DNA of 50,677 bases from Pusillimonas minor (GTDB lineage Bacteria; Pseudomonadota; Gammaproteobacteria; Burkholderiales; Burkholderiaceae_B): the NCBI RefSeq assembly GCF_014237865.1, contig NZ_JACJUU010000015.1, positions 1 through 50,677 on the forward strand, given 5' to 3'. Within the stretch, counting starts at the first letter, position 1, and the number at the start of each line of letters is the position of its first letter. Made by a program: the position numbers and the translations under genes. Under the pieces are notes generated by a model, which searched no databases, was not told the origin of the DNA, and was given only the letters and a program-made list of their open reading frames with translations. This document shows positions 8,165-17,445 of the stretch, piece after piece.

Positions 8165-11100
8165 GCGGGCCGATGCGTCGACTTCGTCGTTTTCTGTTCT
8201 GGCTGGGGCCGGTTCTGGTGATGCTCATCGCCATTTTGGCCGGGTTCGTGTATTGGGTTGTGGCCTCGCAGCCCGGCTCACGCTGGGCGCTTGAAACCGG
8301 CGTTGGTCTGGCCGGCGGTCGGGTGGCCCAGGTCGATGGCACCATCTGGGACGGCCTGCGCGTTGGTGAACTCCAGGTCGATACGCCTGCCGTAAAAATT
8401 GGTTTGGCCGATGTCGATCTGGTGGTTGACTGGCCGGCATTGCGCGACCGCCGTTTGCATGCGCAAAATATTTCTGCAGGACGCTTGTCGCTTGATGTGC
8501 TTGAAAGCGACGAGCCGCAAGAAGATCAGCCGTTTTCGTTGCCGGTGCTTCCGGTGACGCTGGCCCTTGATCGTATTTCGTTGGGCGAGCTGAATGTATC
8601 GCTTAATGGTGAACCGGTGCTGGCCCGCGTTAAAAACCTCGAGGCCTCGCTGGCGCTGAACGAGCAAGATGCACAGCTGGTGTTTCGTCGGGTGTTGTTG
8701 GGCCAGCAAGATATCGATGCCGATGTCACCGGCGAGTTCCGTTTGTTGGCGCTGGCCGACCCGTGGCCTTTTTCATTGGTCATAGAAACCAATGCCAAAA
8801 GCAGCGTGCCCGATTCCCTGCTGTGCGCGCGCCGTTTTTTGCCTGGGTTGCCGCAGTCAACAGAAACGGCAACGGAAACGGCAACGGTGGCGGTAGTGCA
8901 GGCCGACGACGAAGCGGCTACCGAACTCGACGCCATCAGTACTTTTTGTGCAGTAGACCTGAAAGCCACCGCAGAGGGTTCCCTCGACGCGGCGTCTGTC
9001 AAGCTGGCAGGCAGTGGCCAGGACATGACACTCGAGGCGGCCGCGCAGCTGGCGCCACGCGAGCCCTTTCCGCTGCGTACCGCCCAACTGCAGTTGGGTT
9101 TGAGCGACGGCGCTTCAATAAACGCCGACCTGGGTTGGGAAAGCGGGGTCGATGTTGACCGGGTAAAAGGGCAATTGAATGTTCATCGTCTTGATCTGAC
9201 GGGTTTGGCCGACGCCGGCTTGCCCGAAGCGTTGCTGTCATCCAGCCTGGTGTTCGACGCGGCGCTCAAAGATAAATCGAAAGTGCAGGCGGCCGACCTG
9301 ACATGGGTGGTCAGCGAAGGCTCGCGTTGGAACGGTCAACCTTTGCAGGCTGATGTGGCGTTGGCAATAAGGCATACCGAGCCCGTGGCCCCCGACGACC
9401 CCGGGTTTCGGGCCGATAATCTGCAACTCGACGTTCGGCTCGGGCCGCATCAACTCAAAGGTAGCGGGCGTCTGGGGTGGTCCGACACCCAAATGCAGTT
9501 GGCGCTCGGCGCATCCCGGTTGGCCGATTTCTGGCCCGGGTTGCCTGGGGGGCTTTCTGTCGAGGCCCGGCTTTCGGGCGCGATGGCGGCCCATAATCTC
9601 ACCCTTAAAGGGCAGTACGATTTAAATCAACCAGGCGGCAATACCTTGGGCGAGGCCCCTGTGGTGCTCGACGCCCAAATAGAAGGTGGCTACACCGCCA
9701 GACCCGACTCGCCGCCAGCCTGGTCGGGTCGTTTTACCCGGCTCGACATCGGGCATGCCGGCGTCAAGGTCGATGCGCGTTCGCCGGTGCCCCTGCAAGT
9801 GGTGCCGGCGGCTCAGGCGCCCGCCTGGCTGCTCGAGGTTGGTGCAACGCAAATCGAACTGGCCTTGCCGTCGCGTAACAGCGTGGTGATCGACCATGCC
9901 CGCACCCAGTTTTCGCCCGGGCGCTGGACTACCCGGGGCGATATCGACCGTCTGACGCTTTCCAAGCGGATTATCGACGAGGCGACGGCGATGCTTGACG
10001 CGGCGAATCCGGAAGGCACGGCCGATCGCGGGCGCGTGATTCTTGATGTCGACGACCGTAATGATCTGGTCGAGATTACTTATGGGCTGAACTGGGGCTT
10101 GTCCTTCGAAGGGGCGCTTTCGGGCGCCGCGCAGGTGCGTCGTCTGGGCGGCGACATGATCGTGCCGGGCGACCCGCCGTTTCCGCTGGGTTTGCGCACC
10201 TTGCAGGCCGATTTGCGAGCACGGCCCACCGGCAACGGGGCCAGTCGCATCGATATCGACATCGACGTCGACACGGTCAAAATGGGCCGTGCCGAAATCC
10301 AGGCCAACAGTTTGCTGCGAACCACCCCGGAGGGCGGTTTTTATGTCAGCCCCAACGACGCCACAACGGTTAACGTAAAAGCCGACGTGGCCGACTTAAG
10401 CTGGCTCAGCCTTTTCGTTGGCGACGCTACCGATATTGGCGGTCGTCTGACGGCCGATGTGCAAGCCCGCAGCCGCCCCGACGGCAGCTGGCAAACCAGT
10501 GGTACGGTAAACGGCAGCGACATCCGCTTTGTGCGCATCGACGACGGCGTCAGGCTTGTCGAAGGCACATTGCAAGCGCATATGGAAGGCGACCGCTTTG
10601 TGCTCGACAGCCTTGAGTTTCCTGCGCGGCGCCGCGCTATTCCTAAAGAGTGGCGCACCGAAGAGTGGACCCGTGCGAACCCGGATGCCCAGGGGGGCAA
10701 GCTGACGTTGACCGGATACTGGGACTTGAGCGACCAGGGCGGTAAGGTCGAGGTCGATCTGTATCGTTATCCCATTTTGCAGCGTTCAGATCGCTTTGCC
10801 ATGGTGACCGGCAAGATCGGTGTCGATGCCCCCTCCGAGCGGCTCGATATCAACGGCGAGGTCACGGTTGACGCGGGCTGGGTCGATCTGGACATGTTAA
10901 GCAGCGTACCCACCGTCGACAGCGATGTCGTGGTTGTGCGGGCCGGGCAGCCGCCGCCCAAGGCCGCACCCATGAATATCGGCATGAATATTTCGGTAGA
11001 CCTGGGGCCGCGCTTTTACATTACCGGGTACGGTGTCGATTCCGGCCTGGTGGGGCAAATGCGCATCATCATGAACGAAGGCAAGCTCTCGGCCTACGGT

Positions 11101-11727
11101 GCTTTGCGTACGCGGGGTGGGGCCATCGAAGCCTACGGTCAGCGGCTTCAGTTGCGCCGCGGTACCATCACGTTCCAGGGAGATATCGCCAGCCCCGTCC
11201 TTAACATCGAGGCCTTGCGTACCGGTGTGGCCGTCGAGGCCGGCGTACGGGTCAGCGGGACGGCGCGCCGTCCGCGCATCGACCTTATTTCCTATCCCGA
11301 AGTCGCCGATGTGCAGAAGCTGTCGTGGCTGTTGCTGGGGCGTGGCCCCGATGACTCGGGTGGCGATGCTGCCTTGCTGTTCTCGGTCGGGACATCGTTT
11401 TTGGGCGATGGCGAGCCCTTTTACAGAAAATTCGGTCTCGACGAGGTCAGTATGCGTTCCGGCGAATTGGGCAGCGTGGGCAGTATCTTGCCTGCCGAGT
11501 CCGTTGTACGGGGGCTCGATAGTGGCACCAGCGATATCGAACGCCAGTTCATGGTGGCGGCCAAGCATTTGGCAAGTGGCTTCACGGTCAGTCTCGAGCA
11601 GGCCTTGTCCGATACCGGTACGGTGGGCCGGGTCAGTTATCGGCTTGCGCGGGGGCTTTCTGCCCAACTCAGTGCGGGTACGGTCAATGGTTTGGCGCTT
11701 ATTTACCGTTATGTGGCCCGCGAATGA
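8161..11727 (+). CDS. tamB: TamB, translocation/assembly module inner-membrane protein (DUF490)
   Basis: Very long envelope protein of 1188 residues. One N-terminal transmembrane helix (about 12-35, LFWLGPVLVMLIAILAGF region) anchors it. The large middle part is rich in short amphipathic repeats as expected for an AsmA-like/TamB beta-taco. The last roughly 350 residues are the conserved DUF490 domain, ending in RYVARE. The start is a TTG that overlaps the tamA stop (TTGA); an in-frame ATG at 8173 is an equally good start and would shorten the protein by four residues. Overlap with tamA indicates coupled translation, matching the known TamA-TamB complex. Confidence 0.92.
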   Translation: MSGPMRRLRRFLFWLGPVLVMLIAILAGFVYWVVASQPGSRWALETGVGLAGGRVAQVDGTIWDGLRVGELQVDTPAVKIGLADVDLVVDWPALRDRRLHAQNISAGRLSLDVLESDEPQEDQPFSLPVLPVTLALDRISLGELNVSLNGEPVLARVKNLEASLALNEQDAQLVFRRVLLGQQDIDADVTGEFRLLALADPWPFSLVIETNAKSSVPDSLLCARRFLPGLPQSTETATETATVAVVQADDEAATELDAISTFCAVDLKATAEGSLDAASVKLAGSGQDMTLEAAAQLAPREPFPLRTAQLQLGLSDGASINADLGWESGVDVDRVKGQLNVHRLDLTGLADAGLPEALLSSSLVFDAALKDKSKVQAADLTWVVSEGSRWNGQPLQADVALAIRHTEPVAPDDPGFRADNLQLDVRLGPHQLKGSGRLGWSDTQMQLALGASRLADFWPGLPGGLSVEARLSGAMAAHNLTLKGQYDLNQPGGNTLGEAPVVLDAQIEGGYTARPDSPPAWSGRFTRLDIGHAGVKVDARSPVPLQVVPAAQAPAWLLEVGATQIELALPSRNSVVIDHARTQFSPGRWTTRGDIDRLTLSKRIIDEATAMLDAANPEGTADRGRVILDVDDRNDLVEITYGLNWGLSFEGALSGAAQVRRLGGDMIVPGDPPFPLGLRTLQADLRARPTGNGASRIDIDIDVDTVKMGRAEIQANSLLRTTPEGGFYVSPNDATTVNVKADVADLSWLSLFVGDATDIGGRLTADVQARSRPDGSWQTSGTVNGSDIRFVRIDDGVRLVEGTLQAHMEGDRFVLDSLEFPARRRAIPKEWRTEEWTRANPDAQGGKLTLTGYWDLSDQGGKVEVDLYRYPILQRSDRFAMVTGKIGVDAPSERLDINGEVTVDAGWVDLDMLSSVPTVDSDVVVVRAGQPPPKAAPMNIGMNISVDLGPRFYITGYGVDSGLVGQMRIIMNEGKLSAYGALRTRGGAIEAYGQRLQLRRGTITFQGDIASPVLNIEALRTGVAVEAGVRVSGTARRPRIDLISYPEVADVQKLSWLLLGRGPDDSGGDAALLFSVGTSFLGDGEPFYRKFGLDEVSMRSGELGSVGSILPAESVVRGLDSGTSDIERQFMVAAKHLASGFTVSLEQALSDTGTVGRVSYRLARGLSAQLSAGTVNGLALIYRYVARE

Positions 11728-11801
11728 CTCATTTGTCTGTTTGCCCGCGCATTTGTCATGGGCTGGCTATAAAATAGACGCCCATTAAACAAGGGATCCC
11801 T

Positions 11802-12368
11802 ATGTCGATTAAAAGTGACCGCTGGATTCGTCGTGTTGCCCAAGAGCACAGCATGATCGAACCCTTTGAGCCCGGCCAGGTACGTAGTGTGAATGGCGGG
11901 AAAATCGTCAGCTACGGCACCAGCAGCTACGGCTACGATGTGCGCTGCGCCGACGAATTCAAGATATTTACCAATATCAACTCAACCATTGTCGACCCGA
12001 AAGCGTTCGACGAAAAGTCGTTCGTCGACTTCAAGGGCGACGTCTGCATTATTCCGCCCAATTCGTTCGCGTTGGCGCGTACGGTCGAATACTTTCGTAT
12101 TCCCCGCAGCGTGCTTACCGTTTGCCTGGGCAAAAGCACGTATGCGCGTTGCGGCATTATCGTCAACGTGACCCCGCTCGAACCCGAGTGGGAGGGGCAC
12201 GTTACACTCGAATTTTCCAACACAACGCCTTTGCCGGCCAAAATTTACGCGGGCGAGGGTTGTGCACAAATGTTGTTTTTTGAAAGCGACGAGGTTTGCG
12301 AAACCTCGTACCGTGACCGTGGTGGCAAGTACCAGGGTCAGCAGGGCGTGACATTGCCACGCACATAG
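11802..12368 (+). CDS. dcd: dCTP deaminase
   Basis: Homotrimeric cytosolic enzyme that deaminates dCTP to dUTP, the main bacterial route to dTMP precursors. 188 residues, the usual length. Family motifs are in place: [13 protein letters not shown] (41-53), KSTYARCG with Ser112 and Arg116, and the catalytic glutamate in VTLEFSN (Glu137). The protein aligns by eye over its full length with the monofunctional proteobacterial Dcd rather than the bifunctional dCTP deaminase/dUTPase. Upstream, TATAAAAT at 11770-11777 is a plausible -10 box, so dcd may have its own promoter after tamB. It supplies dUMP for thyA at 20976. Confidence 0.97.
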   Translation: MSIKSDRWIRRVAQEHSMIEPFEPGQVRSVNGGKIVSYGTSSYGYDVRCADEFKIFTNINSTIVDPKAFDEKSFVDFKGDVCIIPPNSFALARTVEYFRIPRSVLTVCLGKSTYARCGIIVNVTPLEPEWEGHVTLEFSNTTPLPAKIYAGEGCAQMLFFESDEVCETSYRDRGGKYQGQQGVTLPRT

Positions 12369-12378
12369 GAGCAGGCGC

Positions 12379-14640
12379 ATGAAATTCCGTTTTCCCATCG
12401 TCATCATCGACGAGGATTACCGTTCCGAAAATGCTTCGGGTCTGGGTATTCGCGCGCTAGCCGCTGCCATCGAGGCTGAAGGGGTCGAAGTGCTTGGGGT
12501 GACCAGCTACGGCGACCTCAGCTCGTTCGCCCAGCAGCAAAGCCGGGCCAGCGCATTTATTTTGTCGATCGACGATGAGGAATTCGACGTTGACTCTCCC
12601 GAAGACGTCGCCAACGCCATCAAGAACTTGCGTTCTTTTATTGGCGAGCTGCGGTTTCGCAACGAAGATATCCCTATTTATTTGTACGGTGAAACCCGCA
12701 CGTCGCAGCACATTCCCAACGATATCCTGCGCGAACTGCATGGCTTCATTCACATGTTCGAAGATACGCCCGAATTCGTGGCGCGTCACATCATCCGCGA
12801 AGCGCGTGCCTACCTCGACGGCCTGGCGCCGCCGTTTTTCCGCGAGCTGGTCAAGTATGCGTCTGACGGGTCGTATTCGTGGCACTGCCCTGGGCACTCG
12901 GGCGGGGTGGCGTTCCTGAAAAGCCCTGTCGGGCAAATGTTTCACCAGTTTTTTGGCGAGAACATGTTGCGTGCCGACGTGTGCAATGCGGTCGACGAAC
13001 TGGGGCAACTGCTTGACCATACCGGGCCGGTCGCCGAGTCCGAACGCAACGCGGCGCGTATTTTTAACGCCGATCACTGTTTCTTCGTGACCAACGGTAC
13101 ATCGACGTCGAACAAAATTGTGTGGCATGCCAACGTCGCGAATGACGACATTGTTGTGGTCGACCGCAATTGCCATAAATCAATTTTGCACGCCATTACC
13201 ATGACGGGCGCCATCCCGGTGTTTTTGCGCCCAACGCGTAATCACCTGGGCATTATTGGCCCTATTCCCCTCGAAGAGTTCGAGCCCGAGTCCATCCGGG
13301 CCAAAATCGAAGCCAACCCCTTTGCGCGCGACGTTAAAAACCAGCGTCCGCGCATCATGACCATTACGCAAAGCACGTACGACGGCGTCAGCTACAACGT
13401 CGAGATGATCAAAGAAAAGTTGGGTTCCGAAGTCGATACCTTGCACTTTGACGAGGCCTGGATCCCGCACGCGGCGTTCCACGAGTACTACAAAGACATG
13501 CACGCTATTGGCAAAGACCGGCCGCGCAGTAAAGATGCCATGGTGTTTGCCACGCACTCTATTCACAAGCTGCTGGCGGGTTTGTCGCAGGCTTCGCAAA
13601 TTACAGTGCAAGAGCCCGAGAACCGCAAGCTCGACCGCAACGTGTTCAACGAGGCGTACCTCATGCACACGTCTACTTCACCGCAGTACGCCATTATTGC
13701 GTCGTGCGACGTCGCCGCCGCCATGATGGAGCCCCCGGGGGGCACCGCCATGGTCGAAGAAAGCATCAAAGAGGCGCTCGACTTTCGTCGGGCCATGCGC
13801 AAGGTCGAATCCGAATTCGGCAAAAACGATTGGTGGTTCAAGGTGTGGGGCCCCAAGCGCCTTGTGCCCGATGGCATTGGCAGCCGCGAAGACTGGATGC
13901 TTGAAGCTGACGACGAGTGGCATGGCTTTGGCCCGCTGGCCAAGGGCTTCAATATGCTCGACCCTATCAAGGCCACTATTGTCACGCCCGGCCTCGACAT
14001 TTCGGGTACGTTTGCGCCAACCGGTATTCCGGCTGCGCTGGTGTCCAAGTACCTGGCCGAGCACGGCGTGGTCATCGAAAAGACCGGGCTTTATTCGTTC
14101 TTCATCATGTTTACCATCGGCATTACCAAAGGCCGCTGGAACACGATGTTGACCGCGCTGCAGCAGTTTAAAGACGACTACGATCGCAACCATCCGTTGT
14201 GGCGCATCTTGCCCGATTTCTGCAAAGAAAATCGCCGCTACGAGCGCATGGGCTTGCGTGATTTGTGTCAGCAAATTCACGAAGCCTATCGAGACCACGA
14301 TGTCGCGCGCCTGACGACCGAAATGTATCTCAGCGACATGGTCCCGGCCATGAAGCCGTCCGATGCCTACGCCAAAATGGCCCACCGCGAGGTCGAGCGC
14401 GTATCTATCGACGAGCTCGAAGGTCGGGTAACCGGCGTGTTGCTGACGCCTTACCCGCCCGGCATTCCGTTGCTCATTCCGGGCGAACGGTTCAATTCGC
14501 GCATTGTTCATTATTTGCAGTTTGTACGCGAGTTCAACGCCCGTTTCCCGGGGTTCGAAACTTATGTGCATGGTTTGGCCGAAGATATCGGCCCCGACGG
14601 CCAGCCTCGCTACTACGTTGACTGCCTGCGCGAAGACTAA
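12379..14640 (+). CDS. Orn/Lys/Arg decarboxylase (PLP-dependent, large biodegradative type)
   Basis: 753 residues. An N-terminal response-regulator-like wing domain (about 1-125) is followed by the PLP fold. The Schiff-base lysine is Lys397 in ATHSIHKLLAG, and the C-terminal domain ends in YYVDCLRED. This is the architecture of AdiA, LdcC/CadA and SpeC/SpeF. It would convert arginine, lysine or ornithine to the matching amine, consuming a proton. Which amino acid is used cannot be decided by eye; Bordetella relatives are commonly annotated as arginine/lysine/ornithine decarboxylase. It is preceded by AGGAG 7 bp before the ATG and sits 10 bp after dcd. No antiporter gene lies beside it, which argues against a dedicated acid-resistance operon here. 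Confidence 0.93.
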   Translation: MKFRFPIVIIDEDYRSENASGLGIRALAAAIEAEGVEVLGVTSYGDLSSFAQQQSRASAFILSIDDEEFDVDSPEDVANAIKNLRSFIGELRFRNEDIPIYLYGETRTSQHIPNDILRELHGFIHMFEDTPEFVARHIIREARAYLDGLAPPFFRELVKYASDGSYSWHCPGHSGGVAFLKSPVGQMFHQFFGENMLRADVCNAVDELGQLLDHTGPVAESERNAARIFNADHCFFVTNGTSTSNKIVWHANVANDDIVVVDRNCHKSILHAITMTGAIPVFLRPTRNHLGIIGPIPLEEFEPESIRAKIEANPFARDVKNQRPRIMTITQSTYDGVSYNVEMIKEKLGSEVDTLHFDEAWIPHAAFHEYYKDMHAIGKDRPRSKDAMVFATHSIHKLLAGLSQASQITVQEPENRKLDRNVFNEAYLMHTSTSPQYAIIASCDVAAAMMEPPGGTAMVEESIKEALDFRRAMRKVESEFGKNDWWFKVWGPKRLVPDGIGSREDWMLEADDEWHGFGPLAKGFNMLDPIKATIVTPGLDISGTFAPTGIPAALVSKYLAEHGVVIEKTGLYSFFIMFTIGITKGRWNTMLTALQQFKDDYDRNHPLWRILPDFCKENRRYERMGLRDLCQQIHEAYRDHDVARLTTEMYLSDMVPAMKPSDAYAKMAHREVERVSIDELEGRVTGVLLTPYPPGIPLLIPGERFNSRIVHYLQFVREFNARFPGFETYVHGLAEDIGPDGQPRYYVDCLRED

Positions 14641-14642
14641 GC

Positions 14643-15884
14643 GTGTCGCGCGCTGACTTCGATGTCGCCATCGTGGGGGCCGGTGCGGCCGGCATGATGG
14701 CGGCGTCTGTTGCCGGCCAGGGCGGTTTGCGCGTGGTGCTCATCGATCACGCGACTCGCCTGGCCGAGAAAATCCGTATTTCGGGCGGGGGGCGGTGCAA
14801 TTTCACCAATATTGGCACCACGCCCGCCAATTTCATTTCGCAAAACCCGCATTTTTGCCGTTCGGCCCTGGCGGGTTACACCCCAGAAGACTTTCTTAAA
14901 CTGGTACGCAGCTACCGTATTGCCTGGCACGAAAAGCACCGGGGGCAGCTGTTTTGCGATGATTCCAGCGAGTCCATTATCGACATGCTGCGTGCTGAAT
15001 GTGACGCGGGCGGTGTGGCCTGGCGCATGCCTTGCACCGTGCACGACATCGGCCACGATACCTCCCGCTTTGTGCTGTCTACCGACAGCGGCACGATCCG
15101 GGCCGGCCAGTTGGTGATGGCCACCGGCGGGATGGCGATCCCGCAGCTGGGCGCAACCGATTTTTCGTTAAAAATTGCGCGCCAGTTTGGGCTGAAAGTC
15201 GTCGAGCCACGGCCTGCATTGGTGCCCTTGCTGTTTGACCCCGACCACTGGAAACCTTTTGCCGACTTAAGCGGTGTGGCGCTCGAGGTCAACGTCAGCT
15301 GCGGGCAAACAGGCCGCAAAGGCGAGGGTGGCCAGTTCCTCGAAGACCTGCTGTTCACCCATCGCGGTTTGTCGGGCCCGGCTATTTTGCAGATCTCCAG
15401 CTATTGGCAACCCGGCCAAGCCATTCATATCGACCTGGCTCCCGGTCAGCCAATCGAGCAGCTTTTGCTCGACGCGAGGCCGGGCAACAAACAACAATTG
15501 TCAACGGTGTTGGCCGGGCTATGGCCGCGTCGTTTGGCCGAGCAGTGGCTGGCGCATATGCCCGGGTACGACGGGCAGGCGGGTGCCGTCCGTTTGGCCG
15601 ATGCGTCAAACCGTTTTTTGCGCGACCTTTCTCAACGTGTGCACCAATGGGCGCTTGCCCCCACCGGCACGGCTGGTTATAAAAAGGCAGAGGTCATGAA
15701 GGGCGGCGTCGATACGCAGGGCTTGAATCAGAAGTCCATGCAGGCCAAAGCGGTGCCCGGGCTTTATTTTGTGGGCGAGGCGGTTGACGTGACTGGCTGG
15801 CTTGGCGGCTATAACTTTCAATGGGCGTGGTCTTCGGCGGTGGCCTGCGCCAGGGCGCTTATCGCAACGGCGCGCCCGGTATAA
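14643..15884 (+). CDS. FAD/NAD(P)-dependent oxidoreductase of the HI0933/BaiN family
   Basis: 413-residue flavoprotein. The dinucleotide fold GxGxxG is at 12-17 (VGAGAAGMMA), with the family hallmark ISGGGRCNFTN shortly after (about 41-51). The C-terminal GWLGGYNFQWAWSSG-like segment closes the FAD site. Members are called BaiN or YhiN-like; a general physiological role is not settled, so I give no symbol. The start is GTG two bases after the decarboxylase stop, with the ribosome site lying inside the upstream gene (GCGAAGAC region). It is 16 bp from gcvT and may be cotranscribed with it. Confidence 0.88.
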   Translation: MSRADFDVAIVGAGAAGMMAASVAGQGGLRVVLIDHATRLAEKIRISGGGRCNFTNIGTTPANFISQNPHFCRSALAGYTPEDFLKLVRSYRIAWHEKHRGQLFCDDSSESIIDMLRAECDAGGVAWRMPCTVHDIGHDTSRFVLSTDSGTIRAGQLVMATGGMAIPQLGATDFSLKIARQFGLKVVEPRPALVPLLFDPDHWKPFADLSGVALEVNVSCGQTGRKGEGGQFLEDLLFTHRGLSGPAILQISSYWQPGQAIHIDLAPGQPIEQLLLDARPGNKQQLSTVLAGLWPRRLAEQWLAHMPGYDGQAGAVRLADASNRFLRDLSQRVHQWALAPTGTAGYKKAEVMKGGVDTQGLNQKSMQAKAVPGLYFVGEAVDVTGWLGGYNFQWAWSSAVACARALIATARPV

Positions 15885-15900
15885 GCATTGGCGGGGTGGT

Positions 15901-16986
15901 ATGGCAAACGTTTTAAAACACACGGCATTACACGACGCGCACCTTAGCGCGGGGGCCCGCATGGTCGACTTTGCCGGGTGGTCGATGCCGTTGGCCTATG
16001 GGTCTCAGCTCGAAGAGCATCACGCGGTACGTCGCGATTGCGGCATGTTCGATGTCTCGCACATGCGGGCGGTCGATATCCAGGGCGATGGCAGTTTGCC
16101 GTTTTTGCGTCGGCTGTTGGCCAACGATGCCGCGCGGGTCCAGCGCCCCGGTCAGGCCATGTACAGCTGCATGCTCAACCCCGAAGGCGGTGTTATCGAT
16201 GACCTGATCGTTTATCGTCACGCCGAAGACTCGTGGCGCACCGTACTGAACGCGGCCACGGCCGACGCAGACCTTGACTGGATGCATCGCGTCGCTCACG
16301 AAGAGTACTTCAACGTTCAGGTTATCCCCCGCTCCGACTTATCCATGCTGGCCTTGCAGGGCCCAAGCGCCCGCTCGATGCTGCATCAGGTATGGCCGCA
16401 ATGGGCCGACGTCGTGTCGGCTGTGCAGCCCTTTGGATCAACTATTTTGCCCGACGACATCCTGGTCGCCCGAACCGGCTACACCGGTGAGGACGGCTAC
16501 GAAATTACCGCGCCGTCGCCCGTCATCGTGACGTTGTGGGCCACCTTGCTGGGCGCCGGGGTAAAGCCTTGTGGCCTGGGTGCACGCGATACCCTGCGCC
16601 TCGAGGCCGCGCTTAATTTGTACGGTCAAGACATGGACGAAAGCGTCAATCCCTACGAGTGCGGCCTGGGCTGGACGGTGTCCTTGCACGATCCGGACCG
16701 CGAGTTCGTAGGTCGCGATGCGCTCGAAATCGCGCCAAAAGGCCGCGTTCGTGTTGGTGTCGAACTGCTCGATCGTGGCGTAATGCGGGCCGGCATGGTG
16801 GTCAACACGCCGCTCGGCGAGGGTGAAATCACCAGCGGCACGGTGTCGCCTACGCTGGGGCATTCGATTGCGTTGGCCCGGGTGCCGGCGGGGCTGGCGG
16901 TCGGTCAGGCGGTCAAAGTACGTATTCGCGACAACTGGTTGTCGGCGCGGGTCGTCCAGCTTCCGTTTGTTCGCTCCCAGACGTAA
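15901..16986 (+). CDS. gcvT: Glycine cleavage system T protein (aminomethyltransferase)
   Basis: 361 residues. Transfers the methylene group from the lipoyl arm of GcvH to tetrahydrofolate, releasing ammonia. The start MANVLKHTALHD matches the family; a 33-residue upstream extension would be out of character and would overlap the preceding gene. The folate-binding GARDTLRLEAALNLYGQDMD segment is intact (about 226-246), as is GYTGEDGYEI in the middle. First gene of gcvT-gcvH-gcvP. There is no room upstream for a glycine riboswitch, as only 16 bp separate it from the oxidoreductase gene. Confidence 0.96.
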   Translation: MANVLKHTALHDAHLSAGARMVDFAGWSMPLAYGSQLEEHHAVRRDCGMFDVSHMRAVDIQGDGSLPFLRRLLANDAARVQRPGQAMYSCMLNPEGGVIDDLIVYRHAEDSWRTVLNAATADADLDWMHRVAHEEYFNVQVIPRSDLSMLALQGPSARSMLHQVWPQWADVVSAVQPFGSTILPDDILVARTGYTGEDGYEITAPSPVIVTLWATLLGAGVKPCGLGARDTLRLEAALNLYGQDMDESVNPYECGLGWTVSLHDPDREFVGRDALEIAPKGRVRVGVELLDRGVMRAGMVVNTPLGEGEITSGTVSPTLGHSIALARVPAGLAVGQAVKVRIRDNWLSARVVQLPFVRSQT

Positions 16987-17010
16987 GCTACGCAGCCGGC
17001 CCGGCTTACG
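16982..17010 (+). other. Hairpin between gcvT and gcvH
   Basis: CGTAAGC (16982-16988) and GCTTACG (17004-17010) form a 7-bp stem with a GC-rich loop, starting inside the gcvT stop region. There is no T-run after it, so it is more likely an mRNA-processing or stability element than a terminator. Confidence 0.4.
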
Positions 17011-17063
17011 CTATGCTTGTCATTATTTTTCAGAACACAGTTTTCCAGAACAAAGAGGTTTGA

Positions 17064-17438
17064 ATGAATTTGCCAAACGATCGTAAATACACCGCGTCGC
17101 ACGAATGGGTAAAAGCCGATGGCGATGTTCTGGTGGTCGGCATCACCGACAACGCCCAAGACCAGTTGGGCGACCTGGTGTTCGTCGGTGACTTCAAGGT
17201 AGGCAATACGCTGAAGGCCGGCGACACTGCCGGCGTCGTCGAGTCGGTCAAGGCCGCGTCCGACATTTACGCGCCGGTGGCCGGCGAGATCGTCGAATTC
17301 AATACCGCCCTCGAAGGTCAGCCCGAGCTGATCAACGCGTCGGCCTACGAGGCGTGGATATTCAAGATTCGCCCCGCCAATGCGGCCGACCTCGACGGCC
17401 TGCTCGACGCCGAAGGCTATCGGCAGGCCCAAGGGTAA
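17064..17438 (+). CDS. gcvH: Glycine cleavage system H protein (lipoyl carrier)
   Basis: 124-residue cytosolic carrier that shuttles the aminomethyl group between GcvP, GcvT and the L protein on a lipoylated lysine. The attachment site is Lys63 in [15 protein letters not shown], flanked by the conserved glycine hairpins; a C-terminal tail [10 protein letters not shown] is typical. It is preceded by AAAGAGG (ribosome site) 6 bp before the ATG. The gene for the L protein (dihydrolipoamide dehydrogenase) is not in the window and is presumably shared with the 2-oxoacid dehydrogenases. Confidence 0.97.
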   Translation: MNLPNDRKYTASHEWVKADGDVLVVGITDNAQDQLGDLVFVGDFKVGNTLKAGDTAGVVESVKAASDIYAPVAGEIVEFNTALEGQPELINASAYEAWIFKIRPANAADLDGLLDAEGYRQAQG

Positions 17439-17445
17439 GCGGTCT

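Noticed and set aside
9238-9594. Long open frames antisense to tamB, gcvP, metG and other genes
   Set aside because: Shadow frames of GC-rich coding DNA, with Arg/Gly/Pro-rich translations and no family motifs.
15884-15901. Glycine riboswitch before the gcv operon
   Set aside because: Only 16 bp separate gcvT from the upstream gene, and the 77-bp gcvT-gcvH gap is too short and shows a single hairpin, not the tandem aptamer fold.
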